Shown here in pieces: positions 23,656-33,300 of a DNA stretch of 54,752 bases. Positions within the stretch are counted from its first letter, which is position 1; every line of letters starts with the position of its first letter. The translations under genes were made by a program, and so were the position numbers. The DNA is taken from contig NZ_PKQQ01000017.1 in NCBI RefSeq assembly GCF_002893095.1, positions 1 to 54,752 of the forward strand, read 5' to 3'. Origin of the DNA: Stenotrophomonas sp. VV52. GTDB lineage: Bacteria; Pseudomonadota; Gammaproteobacteria; Xanthomonadales; Xanthomonadaceae. The notes beneath the pieces were generated by a model. That model did not search any database. It saw only the letters and a list, made by a program, of their open reading frames with translations, and was not told where the DNA came from.

Positions 23656-24090
23656 TCAAGGGCGTACGGCCGGAACCACGGCCAGGGTCAGCCGCGAGGT
23701 GCACACCAGCATGCCGGCCTCGTCTTCGATCCGGATGTCCCACACATGGGTGCTGCGGCCCACGTGCACCGCCCGTGCGGTGCCGGTGACGGTGCCACCG
23801 CGCTGGGCGCGGATGTGGTTGGCGTTGATTTCCAGGCCGACACAGACCTGCTGGGTGGTGTCCACGCAGAGGTTGCCGGCACTGCTGCCCAGGGTTTCAG
23901 CCAGCACCACCGAGGCCCCACCGTGCAGGATGCCGTACGGCTGCCGGGTGCGCGCGTCGACCGGCATGGTAGCGCTCACCCAGTCTTCGCCGGCGGCGGT
24001 GAACACGATGCCCAGGTGTTCGATCAGGGTGTTGCGGCTGAGCGCGTTGAGCGCGTCGATCGAAACCGGTTCGCGGAATACCTGGGGCAT
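23656..24090 (-). CDS. Hotdog-fold acyl-CoA thioesterase (PaaI/YdiI-like)
   Basis: A 144-residue cytoplasmic thioesterase. The hotdog signature YGILHGGASVVLAETLGS at about 52-69 carries the expected HGG and the catalytic glutamate. A second conserved strand is VGLEINANHIRAQRGGTVTG, ending with STHVWDIRIEDEAG. These match the YdiI/MenI and PaaI group, whose members hydrolyse aryl- or acyl-CoA, including DHNA-CoA in some bacteria. The substrate here cannot be told. The gene starts 27 bases after the ClsC-like gene ends and probably belongs to the same unit. Confidence 0.88.
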   Translation of the reverse strand: MPQVFREPVSIDALNALSRNTLIEHLGIVFTAAGEDWVSATMPVDARTRQPYGILHGGASVVLAETLGSSAGNLCVDTTQQVCVGLEINANHIRAQRGGTVTGTARAVHVGRSTHVWDIRIEDEAGMLVCTSRLTLAVVPAVRP

Positions 24091-24117
24091 GCGATGTCTC
24101 CGTACGACGATATGTAG

Positions 24118-26160
24118 TTACAGGATGGGAACCAGGCCGGCGCCGAACGCGGTGAGCATGCGCACCAGCAACCACTTCGGGCCGACGTTGACCTCGGGGA
24201 AATCGCCGACGGCAACGTAGCAGGAATGGAACGCAGGGTCCTGCCGGCGCAGCGGCTCCGGGCAGTCAGGGCCGGGTTGGAATTCGTAATCGGTGGCGTA
24301 GCGCCACGGCCAGAAGTCGAGCAGCGGCAACGCCTCGGAGGCCTTGCCGACGCTGTAGTTCAGACCGGACAGTACCGGCGGCTTGGTGCGCGGCGCCACC
24401 ACCCACGAATTCTTCGGGTGGATGTCGCGCAGGATGCTCTGCGCCAGCGCTTCGGCGAAGGCCGGGTCTTCGATGATCACCGCGCCTTCGGTGTTGTAGT
24501 TCTCGCTGCGCGGGTCGAAGTTGTGGGTACCGATCACGCCGATGCGACGGTCCACCACCAGCGATTTGGCATGCAGGCCCATGCGCGCGCCGCTGCGGGT
24601 CACCGGCAACGGTTTGTTGACCGCCTTGGTGCCCAGGAACGAGGGCCGGGTTTCGGCACGCAGCACGCGGCGTTCGACCACGCTGCCGTCGGTCTGCCGT
24701 CGCGCGGCCGGGCCGGGAGTGGGCTGGGGCCGCTGCGCTTCCGGTTCGGAGGTGCTGCGCCGGTTGTTGTTGCCACTGCTGCCGCCGCGACGCGCGTTGC
24801 TGCCTGCCGCGCTGCCGCCCAGCAGGCTGCTGTTGCGCTCGCTGCTGGGCGCGGTTCCCAGTGGTGCCGGCACCAGGTTGCGGTAGTCGACCGGGGCATC
24901 CAGCGGGAACGGCTTGTATTCGTAGATGTTGAAGCCCAGCTCGCGAAGGTTGCGGCGCTTGTACTTGTAGGACAGCGCGTACACGATCGGGTTGTCGGTG
25001 GCGGCCAGGCTGTTGGTGGAGACCACCACGCGCGGCGGCTTTTCGCGTGCCTTGAGCGCCTCGAACAGCTTGCGCGCCGGCTTGGACAGCACCAGGTACG
25101 GGGTCTGCAGCAGCACTTCGGTCTGCGCGCCGGCGATCAGCGAATCCAGCTGCGGCTCGGTGACGTGCTGGCCGTTGCCGGGCTGGCTGGCCGATTCATT
25201 GCGGTGCTTGCGCGGCAGGTCGGCCACGTATCGGACCGGCCCGACCCGGAACGCGGGGTCGACGAACATGCGCTGGATGTAGGCCGGGTCCTGGGCTTCT
25301 TCCAATACCTGCTCGACCCGGTCGGGGCGGCGGTAGTCGGCCGGCGGCATGGGCGGTGCGCCCTGCCGCAGCAGGGTGGCGCCCACGTCGTTCAGGCGCT
25401 CGGCCGGCACGCTGCGCGGGGCGAGCCAGTAGGCTTCGAAGTTGACCGCCATGCCGCGTGCCACCGGGCCGGCCACCACCACGTCGCGGTCGCGGAAGTT
25501 GTATTCGCTGTCCCAGTCGTAATAGTCGTCCTGGTAGTTGCGGCCGCCGACCACGCCGATTGCATCGTCGATCACCAGCAGCTTGTTGTGCATGCGCTGG
25601 TTGAAGCGGCGGAAGCAGCACAGCACGCTGCCGGCGTAGTCGGCGTAGTTGAGCTTGGCCTTGCCGAAGGTCGGGTTGTACACCCGCAGCTCGAAGTTCT
25701 GGTGACTGCTGGCCAACGCGGCCAGGATCTCCAGGTCGGAGATCGCCGACAGCTGGTCGATCAACACCCGCACCTTGACCCCGCGCCGGGCCGCGGCCAG
25801 CAGTTCGTCCAGCACCAGCCGGGCGCTGTCGTCCTTGTCGAAGATGTAGGTCTGCAGGTCGATGCTGCGGGTGGCGCTGCGGATCAGGTTCAGGCGCGCC
25901 ACCAGGGTGGTCTCGCCCTCGTCCAGGATGGTGGCGTAATGGCGCGGTGCGGCCTGGGTGGACTGGCTGAAGGCGTCTCCGGCCAGCGCGCGCAGCGGAG
26001 AATCCAGCGCGCAGCGGTCCGGCTTGTCGCAATCGACCAGCTGGGAGCGTGCCTGGCTGGCGATGCCGGCGGCGCGGTCACGCTCGGCATGGGACAGCGA
26101 CGCACAGCCGCTGCCCAGCAACAGCGTTGCCAGCAGCAACACCCGCAGCAGTGGATTCAC
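24118..26160 (-). CDS. clsC: Phospholipase D-family lipoprotein, ClsC-like cardiolipin synthase
   Basis: A 680-residue enzyme with two HKD motifs: MHNKLLVIDD (His near 191) and LHAKSLVVDR (His near 530). This is the duplicated arrangement of the YmdC/ClsC group that makes cardiolipin from phosphatidylglycerol and phosphatidylethanolamine. The N-terminus is a lipoprotein signal (LLLATLLLGSGCAS), so the enzyme should sit on the periplasmic face or outer membrane. C-terminal motifs such as GTHNFDPRSENYNTEGAVI fit the family. Between the domains, residues about 431-491 form a Ser/Asn/Gly/Arg-rich insert that makes it some 200 residues longer than E. coli ClsC (473). Its ATG overlaps the TGA of the YceI gene. 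Confidence 0.88.
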   Translation of the reverse strand: MNPLLRVLLLATLLLGSGCASLSHAERDRAAGIASQARSQLVDCDKPDRCALDSPLRALAGDAFSQSTQAAPRHYATILDEGETTLVARLNLIRSATRSIDLQTYIFDKDDSARLVLDELLAAARRGVKVRVLIDQLSAISDLEILAALASSHQNFELRVYNPTFGKAKLNYADYAGSVLCCFRRFNQRMHNKLLVIDDAIGVVGGRNYQDDYYDWDSEYNFRDRDVVVAGPVARGMAVNFEAYWLAPRSVPAERLNDVGATLLRQGAPPMPPADYRRPDRVEQVLEEAQDPAYIQRMFVDPAFRVGPVRYVADLPRKHRNESASQPGNGQHVTEPQLDSLIAGAQTEVLLQTPYLVLSKPARKLFEALKAREKPPRVVVSTNSLAATDNPIVYALSYKYKRRNLRELGFNIYEYKPFPLDAPVDYRNLVPAPLGTAPSSERNSSLLGGSAAGSNARRGGSSGNNNRRSTSEPEAQRPQPTPGPAARRQTDGSVVERRVLRAETRPSFLGTKAVNKPLPVTRSGARMGLHAKSLVVDRRIGVIGTHNFDPRSENYNTEGAVIIEDPAFAEALAQSILRDIHPKNSWVVAPRTKPPVLSGLNYSVGKASEALPLLDFWPWRYATDYEFQPGPDCPEPLRRQDPAFHSCYVAVGDFPEVNVGPKWLLVRMLTAFGAGLVPIL

Positions 26161-26789
26161 GGTTTCGGCGCCTCGTGGAGGCGTGCACGCAATACGAAAG
26201 TCACTCGATCACTCAGGGCTAGCTGCCAGCTGTCCATTCCATACCGGCCCCGCTGCACGGTACCGCGGCTGACCACGTCGCAATCATACCCGGCCCGGGG
26301 GCAGGCCGCCGGCTCGACCTTCAGGACCTCCGGGTGGGACACGCCGCGCAGGATCAGCTGGCCCTCGATCACCCCGCCCTGGTGGACCGGGTCGGGCCAG
26401 TAGGGTCTGGAGTCGAACTCCACCACCGGGTAGCGGGCCGAATCGAAGAACTCCTCGCCGCGCATCCAGGCGGTGTAGCGCTCCTTGCCGGGAATTTCCA
26501 CGTAGCGGCTGAACATGCGCAGGTGGACCTGGTGGCGGCCGTCGGGCAGCACGTCCACCCGGCCTTCAAAGCGCGGGAACACTCCCTCGATGCGCTGGCC
26601 CAGGCGGGTGCGGATCTCGAACCCGAAGTGGGAGCGGGCCGCGTCGACCTGCAGGACCTGCGACGGCAGCTGGGCCGGCGCAGCCAGGGGATTGGCGGGC
26701 GTGGCGGGGAACGGTACCGGGGGTTCGGCCAAGGCCGAACCCGCCGCCAGCCCGAGCAGACAGCCCAGCAGGGTGTGTACTGCTTTCAC
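26157..26789 (-). CDS. YceI-family periplasmic protein
   Basis: A 210-residue exported protein. A signal peptide (LLGCLLGLAAGSALAE) is followed by a Pro/Ala-rich linker and a YceI lipocalin-like domain: VDAARSHFGFEIRTRLGQRIEGVFPRF shows the standard first strands, and YPVVEFDSR and LILRGVSHPEVL later ones. YceI proteins bind polyisoprenoids or amphiphiles in the periplasm. The stop codon overlaps the start of the ClsC-like gene (ATGA), indicating translational coupling and perhaps a joint envelope-lipid function. Two cysteines (ACPRAGYDCD) could pair. Confidence 0.88.
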   Translation of the reverse strand: MKAVHTLLGCLLGLAAGSALAEPPVPFPATPANPLAAPAQLPSQVLQVDAARSHFGFEIRTRLGQRIEGVFPRFEGRVDVLPDGRHQVHLRMFSRYVEIPGKERYTAWMRGEEFFDSARYPVVEFDSRPYWPDPVHQGGVIEGQLILRGVSHPEVLKVEPAACPRAGYDCDVVSRGTVQRGRYGMDSWQLALSDRVTFVLRARLHEAPKP

Positions 26790-26792
26790 CGG

Positions 26793-27269
26793 TTACGGCC
26801 ACCAGAAGGCGTTCAGCGTCGCAACGCCCGGCTCAATGGGCGCGTCCTGTGGGAAGTGAAGGACAGCGATGCCACCCGGCGGCATGCCGCGATAGTCGCT
26901 GGTGCTGCCTTCGGTCAGCTGGGCCACCAGTTGCTCCAGTCCGGGGTTGTGCCCCACCACCAGCAGCCGTTCCACGTCGCTGCGCTCGGTTACCAGACCG
27001 ATGAGCGTTCCAGGAGTGGCCTCGTAGACAGCATCTTCAAGCTTTTGTTCTGCATAACCGGTGATCCGCAGCACCGCTTCGAGCGTCTCGCGGGTACGTC
27101 GCGACGGAGAACACAGTACGCAGTCGGGGAGCAGGTTGTGTTCCTTCAGCCACTTCCCGGCAGCCTCGGCTTCGGCCAGGCCAACCGTGGAAAGCGGCCG
27201 GTCCAGGTCGGCCTGGCCGGGACTGGCAGTTTCGGCATGGGCGTGACGCAGCAGTATCAGTTCTCGCAT
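26793..27269 (-). CDS. sixA: Phosphohistidine phosphatase SixA
   Basis: A 158-residue histidine phosphatase. The RHG-type motif at the N-terminus is LLRHAHAETASPG with His9 as nucleophile. CSPSRRTRETLEAV is the usual second block, and VGHNPGLEQL carries the second catalytic histidine. The start at 27269 is canonical (MRELILLRHAHAE) with AAGGGAA upstream; an in-frame start 12 codons earlier is not supported. SixA of E. coli dephosphorylates histidines of phosphorelay or PTS-Ntr proteins. The start is 17 bases downstream of the stop of the ParA-like gene. The next gene (YceI) starts three bases after its stop. Confidence 0.9.
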   Translation of the reverse strand: MRELILLRHAHAETASPGQADLDRPLSTVGLAEAEAAGKWLKEHNLLPDCVLCSPSRRTRETLEAVLRITGYAEQKLEDAVYEATPGTLIGLVTERSDVERLLVVGHNPGLEQLVAQLTEGSTSDYRGMPPGGIAVLHFPQDAPIEPGVATLNAFWWP

Positions 27270-27286
27270 GGGGTTCCCTTTCAAAA

Positions 27287-27916
27287 TCAGTCTTGTTTCA
27301 ACCACTGCAGGAGTGGCTCCCAGTCACTCTGATGCTCGCGCACCTGCGCGGAGCGGTAATCGAACAGGCTGCGGCCCAGGCCGGTCATGACCACGTAGCT
27401 CTGGCTGTCACGCAGCTGCGCGACCACCGGGTAGGGCCACTCGCCCAGCATCTGCAGCGCCTGCTGCGAGGTCTGGGTCCACGACTTGGTGCGGTTGAGC
27501 ACCAGCCCCACCGGCAGCTTGCGCTTGTGGATGCGCGACACCTTGGAGAGGCTGTTGAGGAAGCCGACGATGGCTTCGATGTCCAGCGCCGATGGCAGCA
27601 CCGGCACCACCACCGCATCGGCCACGTCGAGGAAGGCGTCGAGCTCACCGGCGCGCGCACCGGCCGGGGCGTCGATGATCAGCACCTCAGTGTCGTCGGG
27701 CACTTTCTTGAGCGGGTTCTTGCCGGTGGCGTCGATGGGCAGCACCGCGCTTTCCAGCCCGGCACGGCGTTCGGCCCAGCGGGTGCTGGAGCCTTGGGGG
27801 TCGGCGTCGGCCAGTACGGTCCGTTTGCCGGCCAGGGCGGCCTGCGCCGCCAAGTGGGTGGCGACGGTGGTTTTACCCACCCCACCCTTGGAACCGGCTA
27901 CCAGGATCGTCTTCAT
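27287..27916 (-). CDS. ParA/MinD-family ATPase
   Basis: A 209-residue cytoplasmic P-loop ATPase. The deviant Walker A is SKGGVGKTT at residues 9-17. DADPQGSSTRWAERR is the second block and LIIDAPAGA the Walker B. It is the short ParA form without an N-terminal DNA-binding region. No parB or parS-like partner lies nearby, so chromosome partitioning cannot be assumed; positioning of another cargo is possible. The start at 27916 is the family start; the longer open frame has no similarity. It is divergent from the AAA ATPase gene and upstream of sixA. Confidence 0.85.
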   Translation of the reverse strand: MKTILVAGSKGGVGKTTVATHLAAQAALAGKRTVLADADPQGSSTRWAERRAGLESAVLPIDATGKNPLKKVPDDTEVLIIDAPAGARAGELDAFLDVADAVVVPVLPSALDIEAIVGFLNSLSKVSRIHKRKLPVGLVLNRTKSWTQTSQQALQMLGEWPYPVVAQLRDSQSYVVMTGLGRSLFDYRSAQVREHQSDWEPLLQWLKQD

Positions 27917-28047
27917 GCCAGCCTCGCTTCCGGGGAACGAGCCCCGAGCGTACACCGCCCGTTGTGATGGAGATAGTCGCGCGGCTGAACCCACTGCATG
28001 CCCCGGCGCTTTGCTATCGTGCGCGATCCAAAGGAATGCAGGCCGGC

Positions 28048-29532
28048 ATGAGCGAGTTACAGGACCTGAGCGCGTTGATCCGCGCCAACACCCCGCTGAT
28101 CGTGATCGAGACCCAGGACGAGGGTCGCATCGTGGAGCTGTTCCGGCAGACCCTGATGCATGTGTGGCGGGCCCTGCACCGCTGGTCGATCACCGAAGGC
28201 CTGCGCCGGATCGACATGGACCGCGAAGACGACGCGGTCGGCCCGCCCGACGCCAGCTCGGCGCTGCAGATGATCCGCCAGGCCGACCAGCGCGGCATCT
28301 ACCTGCTGCTCGATTTCCACCCCTACCTGGGCTACGCCAGCCACCAGCGCGCGCTGCGCGACCTGATCCAGCGCCGCCATTGCGAGGCCCACGTGCTGGT
28401 GCTGGTGGGCGCCAAGGTGGAGCTGCCGGCCGAGCTGGAAGCCCTGGCCACCCGCTTCAACCCGCGCCTGCCCGACCCCAACGCGCTGCTCAAGATGCTG
28501 CGCGAGGAAGTGGCCGCCTATGCGCGGGAGAACGGCGGTCGCCGCGTGGAGGTGGACAACGACGCGGTCAAGAAGATCCTGCACAACCTGCGTGGGCTGA
28601 GCCTGGTCGATGCGCGCCGGATCGCCCGCCAGTTGATCTTCGCCGACGGCGCGATCAGCCAGGACGACCTGCCGCAGCTGGCCAGGCTCAAGTTCGAGCT
28701 GCTCAACCGTGCCGGTCACCTGCACTACGAATATGACACCACCCGGTTTTCCGACGTGGCCGGGGCCAACCGGCTCAAGCGCTGGGTCAACCAGCGCCGG
28801 TCGGTGTTCCTCGGCGGCCAGGGCCCGGCCGGGCTGGATCCGCCCAAGGGCATGCTGCTGCTGGGCGTGCAGGGCTGCGGCAAGTCGATGCTGGCCAAGG
28901 CCACCGCCGCCGGTTTCGGAGTGCCGCTGCTGCGCCTGGACTTCGGCAGCCTGTACGACAAGTTCCACGGCGAAACCGAAAAGAACCTGCGCGAGGCGCT
29001 GGCCTCGGCCGAACAGCTGGCGCCGTGCGTGCTGTGGATCGACGAGATCGAGAAGGGCCTGGCCAGCGGCGGCGAAGACGGCGGCGTGTCGCGCCGCGTA
29101 CTCGGCCACCTGCTGACCTGGTTGGCCGAGCGCAAGAGCACGGTGTTCATCGTGGCCACCGCCAACCAGGTGCACGAACTGCCGGCCGAGCTGCTGCGCA
29201 AGGGCCGCTTCGACGAGATCTTCTTCGTCGACCTGCCCGATCCCAACACCCGGGTCGAACTGCTGCGCCTGCACCTGGGCCGGCGCCAGCTCAATGCCGA
29301 CGACTTCGCGTTGCCGGCGTTGGCGGCGGCCAGCGACGGCTTCTCCGGTGCGGAGATCGAACAGGCAGTGGTGGCAGGGTTGTACGCAGCGCACGCCGAA
29401 CAGCGCACGCTGGACACCGAGCTGCTGATGACCGAAATCCGCAGCAGCCGTCCGTTGTCGGTGCTGATGGCCGAGCAGGTGAACGGACTGCGCGAGTGGG
29501 CCAAGGGCCGAACGGTCAGCGCGGACGAATAG
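28048..29532 (+). CDS. Ycf46-type AAA+ ATPase
   Basis: A 494-residue ATPase. The N-terminal half (LSALIRANTPLIVIETQDEG to about 240) is the non-catalytic domain of the Ycf46 group. The AAA module follows with Walker A GVQGCGKS near 273, Walker B VLWIDEIEKG near 329, sensor-1 ATAN, and arginine-finger-like residues in LLRKGRFDEIFF. A FtsH-like lid follows (DGFSGAEIEQAVV), but there is no protease domain. Its role is not established; cyanobacterial Ycf46 is linked to inorganic carbon use. ATG 28048 is chosen over 28036 because AAAGGA lies too close to the latter. The TAG stop lies within a REP element. Confidence 0.85.
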   Translation: MSELQDLSALIRANTPLIVIETQDEGRIVELFRQTLMHVWRALHRWSITEGLRRIDMDREDDAVGPPDASSALQMIRQADQRGIYLLLDFHPYLGYASHQRALRDLIQRRHCEAHVLVLVGAKVELPAELEALATRFNPRLPDPNALLKMLREEVAAYARENGGRRVEVDNDAVKKILHNLRGLSLVDARRIARQLIFADGAISQDDLPQLARLKFELLNRAGHLHYEYDTTRFSDVAGANRLKRWVNQRRSVFLGGQGPAGLDPPKGMLLLGVQGCGKSMLAKATAAGFGVPLLRLDFGSLYDKFHGETEKNLREALASAEQLAPCVLWIDEIEKGLASGGEDGGVSRRVLGHLLTWLAERKSTVFIVATANQVHELPAELLRKGRFDEIFFVDLPDPNTRVELLRLHLGRRQLNADDFALPALAAASDGFSGAEIEQAVVAGLYAAHAEQRTLDTELLMTEIRSSRPLSVLMAEQVNGLREWAKGRTVSADE

Positions 29533-29585
29533 AGCCGGGCGCTGCCCGGCTGTACCACTGCGTGCCGGGCAGAGCCCGGCGCTAC
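29530..29585. repeat. Inverted pair of GTAG-type REP elements
   Basis: Two palindromes face each other: TAGAGCCGGGCGCTGCCCGGC at 29530 and GTGCCGGGCAGAGCCCGGCGCTAC ending at 29585. They fill the gap between two convergent genes. The first contains the TAG stop of the AAA ATPase; the second ends two bases before the stop codon of the TPR gene. Confidence 0.85.
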
Positions 29586-29586
29586 A

Positions 29587-30225
29587 TCACGGCCAGGCCG
29601 GCGGCTGCGCGGCCCAGGCCTGCTGCACTTCGGCCAGGCTGGCACGCTCGCTGTCGCGCCAGCTGGGCAGCAGCTGCGCGTAGGCGGTGCTGGTACTCCA
29701 GCGCTGCGGTTCGGTGCGCACGGCGGCGGCATACCACTTCACGGCTTCGTCCTTGCGACCGAGCGTCCACAACGCCAGCGCATAGGTCGGCGGCACCCAC
29801 GATGCATTGCCACGCAGGCCCTGCTGTGCGGTGTGCCACTGCGCCAGGGCCGCTTCGGCATCGCCCTGACGGAACAGGTCCCAGCCATGGTTCCAGCGCA
29901 CCATGCGTCCCGGCGCGGAGGTGCTGGCTGCGCTCTTCTCCGCATCGGCATACAGCTCGCGACCCAGCTCCGGACGCCCCTGCGCATAGGCCACGCTGGC
30001 CAGCTGCACGGTGGCTTCCAGCGCCTTGCGGCCGCGTTCGCGCTGCTTCATCAATTGATCGACGACATCGGCGCTGTCGGCAGGCACGACCACGGGCGCG
30101 ACCGCCGCCACGTCGTCATCGAAGTAGAACTCCTGCAATGCCGGCAACGATTGCGCCGACACCCCGAACACCGCCATCCCCGCCGCCAGCACCACGCTGG
30201 ACAGCATGTTTCTTCCCACTGACAT
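29587..30225 (-). CDS. Exported TPR-containing protein of unknown function
   Basis: A 212-residue protein with a signal peptide (MLSSVVLAAGMAVFGVSAQS) and a helical repeat region of TPR type: QLASVAYAQGRPELGRELYA, WDLFRQGDAEAALAQWHTA and ALWTLGRKDEAVKWYAAAV. These suggest a periplasmic scaffold. It ends in a Trp/Pro-rich tail (AWAAQPPAWP). I cannot assign a function. It is transcribed away from the indolepyruvate oxidoreductase gene and runs towards the AAA ATPase gene, separated by the REP pair. Confidence 0.75.
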   Translation of the reverse strand: MSVGRNMLSSVVLAAGMAVFGVSAQSLPALQEFYFDDDVAAVAPVVVPADSADVVDQLMKQRERGRKALEATVQLASVAYAQGRPELGRELYADAEKSAASTSAPGRMVRWNHGWDLFRQGDAEAALAQWHTAQQGLRGNASWVPPTYALALWTLGRKDEAVKWYAAAVRTEPQRWSTSTAYAQLLPSWRDSERASLAEVQQAWAAQPPAWP

Positions 30226-30385
30226 ACAAACTCCCCCAGGTTGTCACAACAACCTCCCTCCCCGATCCTAACCGCAGCGTGCCGCCGGTGCGAGTCCCCC
30301 AGGGCAGAAAATGCACGGCTGATACAATTCCGCCCTTCCCGGCCGCCCTCGCGGTGGCCGTGCCAGCCGTCAGCACGGGCCAGCC

Positions 30386-33300
30386 ATGACCAGTACCGCC
30401 GAACTTACCTCGCCTTCGTCCGCCAACCTGCCTGCCGGGCCGCTGGACGACAGCTACACGCTGGACCACAAGTACACGCGTACCGACGGCCGCATTTACC
30501 TGAGCGGGGTGCAGGCACTGGTGCGCCTGCCGCTGATGCAGCAGCTGCGCGACCAGGCCGCCGGGCTGGACACGGCCGGCTTCGTCAGCGGCTACCGCGG
30601 CAGCCCGCTGGGCGGCTTCGACCTGGAACTGTGGCGCGCCCGCCAGCACCTGGAAGCGGCCAGGGTGAAGTTCACCCCCGGCCTCAACGAGGACCTGGGC
30701 GCGACCATGGTCTGGGGTACCCAGCAGACCAACCTGTTCCCGGGCGCGAAGGTCCAGGGCGTATATGGCATGTGGTACGGCAAGGGTCCGGGCGTGGACC
30801 GCTGCGGCGACGTCTTCAAGCATGCCAACGCCGCCGGCACCTCGGTGCACGGTGGCGTGCTGGCGCTGGCCGCCGACGACCATGCCTGCCGCAGCTCCAC
30901 CCTGCCCCACGGCAGCGAAGATGAATTCGTCAGCGCGATGATGCCGGTGCTCAACCCGGCCGGCGTGCAGGACATCCTGGACATGGGCCTGCTCGGCTGG
31001 GCCATGAGCCGCTATACCGGGCGCTGGATCGGCTTCAAGACCATCGCCGAAACGGTCGAATCGTCCGCCTCGGTGCAGGTGGACCCGTTCGCGCGCCGGA
31101 TCGTGCTGCCGGAAGACTTCGAGATGCCGGCCGGCGGCCTCAACATCCGCTGGCCGGACCCGCCGCTGGACCAGGAAATGCGCCTGCACCGCTATGCGGT
31201 CAAGGCCGCGCAGGCGTTCGCCCGCGCAAACGGCATCGACCGCGTGGTGATGGACTCGCCGCGCGCGCGGCTGGGCATCGTCACCACCGGCAAGAGCTAC
31301 CTGGACGTGCTGCAGGCGCTGGAGTACCTGGGCCTGGACGAGCGCGCCTGCGCCGAGATCGGCATCCGCGTGTACAAGGTCGGCATGACCTGGCCGCTGG
31401 AGCCGGAAGGCATCGCGCGCTTCGCGCAGGGCCTGGAAGACATCGTGGTGGTGGAGGAGAAGCGTGCCTTCATCGAGCGCCAGATGAAGGAGCAGTTCTA
31501 CAACTGGCCGGCCAGCGCGGGCCCGCGCCCATCCATCGTCGGCAAGTACGACGAAGCCGGCCAGTGGATCCTGCCCTCCACCAATGAGCTGACCCCGGCC
31601 ACCATCGCCGGCGTCATCGGCCGCCGCATCCAGAAGTTCTTCAGCAACGACTCGATCGAACAGCGCCTGCGCTGGATGGACGAGAAGGAAGCCGAGCTTG
31701 CGCTGCCGCGCGCCAGCTTCCCGCGCGTGCCGCATTACTGCTCGGGCTGCCCGCACAACACCTCCACCCGCGTGCCGGAAGGCTCGCGCGCGCTGGGCGG
31801 TATCGGCTGCCATTACATGGTCACCTGGATGGACCGCAGCACCGACACCTTCACCCACATGGGCGGCGAAGGCGTGACCTGGGCCGGGCAGGCCGCGTTC
31901 ACCGACACCGAACACGTGTTCCAGAACCTGGGCGATGGCACCTATTTCCACAGCGGTTCGCTGGCGATCCGCCAGGCGATCGCGGCCGGGGTCAACATCA
32001 CCTACAAAATCCTCTACAACGACGCGGTGGCGATGACCGGTGGCCAGCCGGTGGACGGCACCTTGACCGTGCCGCAGATCGCCCACCAGATGCGCGCCGA
32101 AGGCGTGCAGACGATCATGCTGGTCAGCGACGAGATCGGGAAGTGGAACAAGCGCGAGCTGTTCCCCGACGGCGTGGAATTCTTCGACCGCGCCGAACTG
32201 GACGCGGTGCAGAAGCAGCTGCGCGAGGTGAAGGGCACCAGCATCCTGATCTACGAACAGACCTGCGCTACCGAAAAGCGCCGCCGCCGCAAGCGCGGCA
32301 AGCTGGTCGACCCGCCGAAGCGGGTAGTGGTCAATTCGCTGGTCTGCGAAGGCTGCGGCGACTGCGGCCAGAAGAGCTTCTGCGTGTCGGTGCTGCCCAA
32401 GGAAACCGAGTTCGGGCGCAAGCGCGACATCGACCAGTCCAACTGCAACAAGGACTATTCGTGCACCACCGGGTTCTGCCCCAGCTTCGTCACCGTGCAC
32501 GGCGGCAAGCTGCGCAAGGGCGCGCGCAGCGATCGCAGCGCGCTGCTCGACAACCTGCCGGCGCCGACCTTCCGCACTGCGCTGGAGCAGCCCTGGAACA
32601 TCCTGATCACCGGCGTCGGTGGCACCGGCGTGGTCACCATCGGCGCGCTGCTGGGCATGGCCGGCCACCTGGAAGGCAAGGGTGCCAGCGTGCTCGACCA
32701 GACCGGGCTGGCCCAGAAGGGCGGCGCGGTAACCACCCACATCCGCATTGCAAAGCGCCCGGAAGACATCCACGCGGTGCGCATCGCCGCCGGCGAAGCC
32801 GACCTGGTGGTGGGCTGCGACATGGTGGTGGTGAACGACTACTGGGCGCTGTCCAAGGTGCGTGCCGAACGCTCGCAGGTAGTGCTCAACACCTACGAGG
32901 CAATGCCCGGCACCTTCACCACCCGCCCGGACATGCAGTTCCCCGCCGCCGACATCATTGCCGGCATCCGCGTGGCGCTGGGTGGGCGCGACCCGCTGCT
33001 GCTCGACGCGACCCAGCTGGCCACCGCGCTGCTGGGCGATGCGATCGCCTCCAATCTGTTCATCCTGGGCTACGCGTGGCAGCAGGGCCTGGTGCCGATC
33101 TCGTTCGAGGCGCTGATGCGCGCGATCGAGCTCAACGGCGCGGCGGTGGCGATGAACCAGCAGGCGTTTGCGTGGGGCCGCCTGGCCGTGGTCGACCCGC
33201 AGGCGGTGCAGCAGGCCTCCGGCCTGGTCCGCAATGGCCACACCGACGCCGAACGCACCCCGGGCCCGCTGCAGGACCTGCCGCCGGGCGAGTGGGAAGG

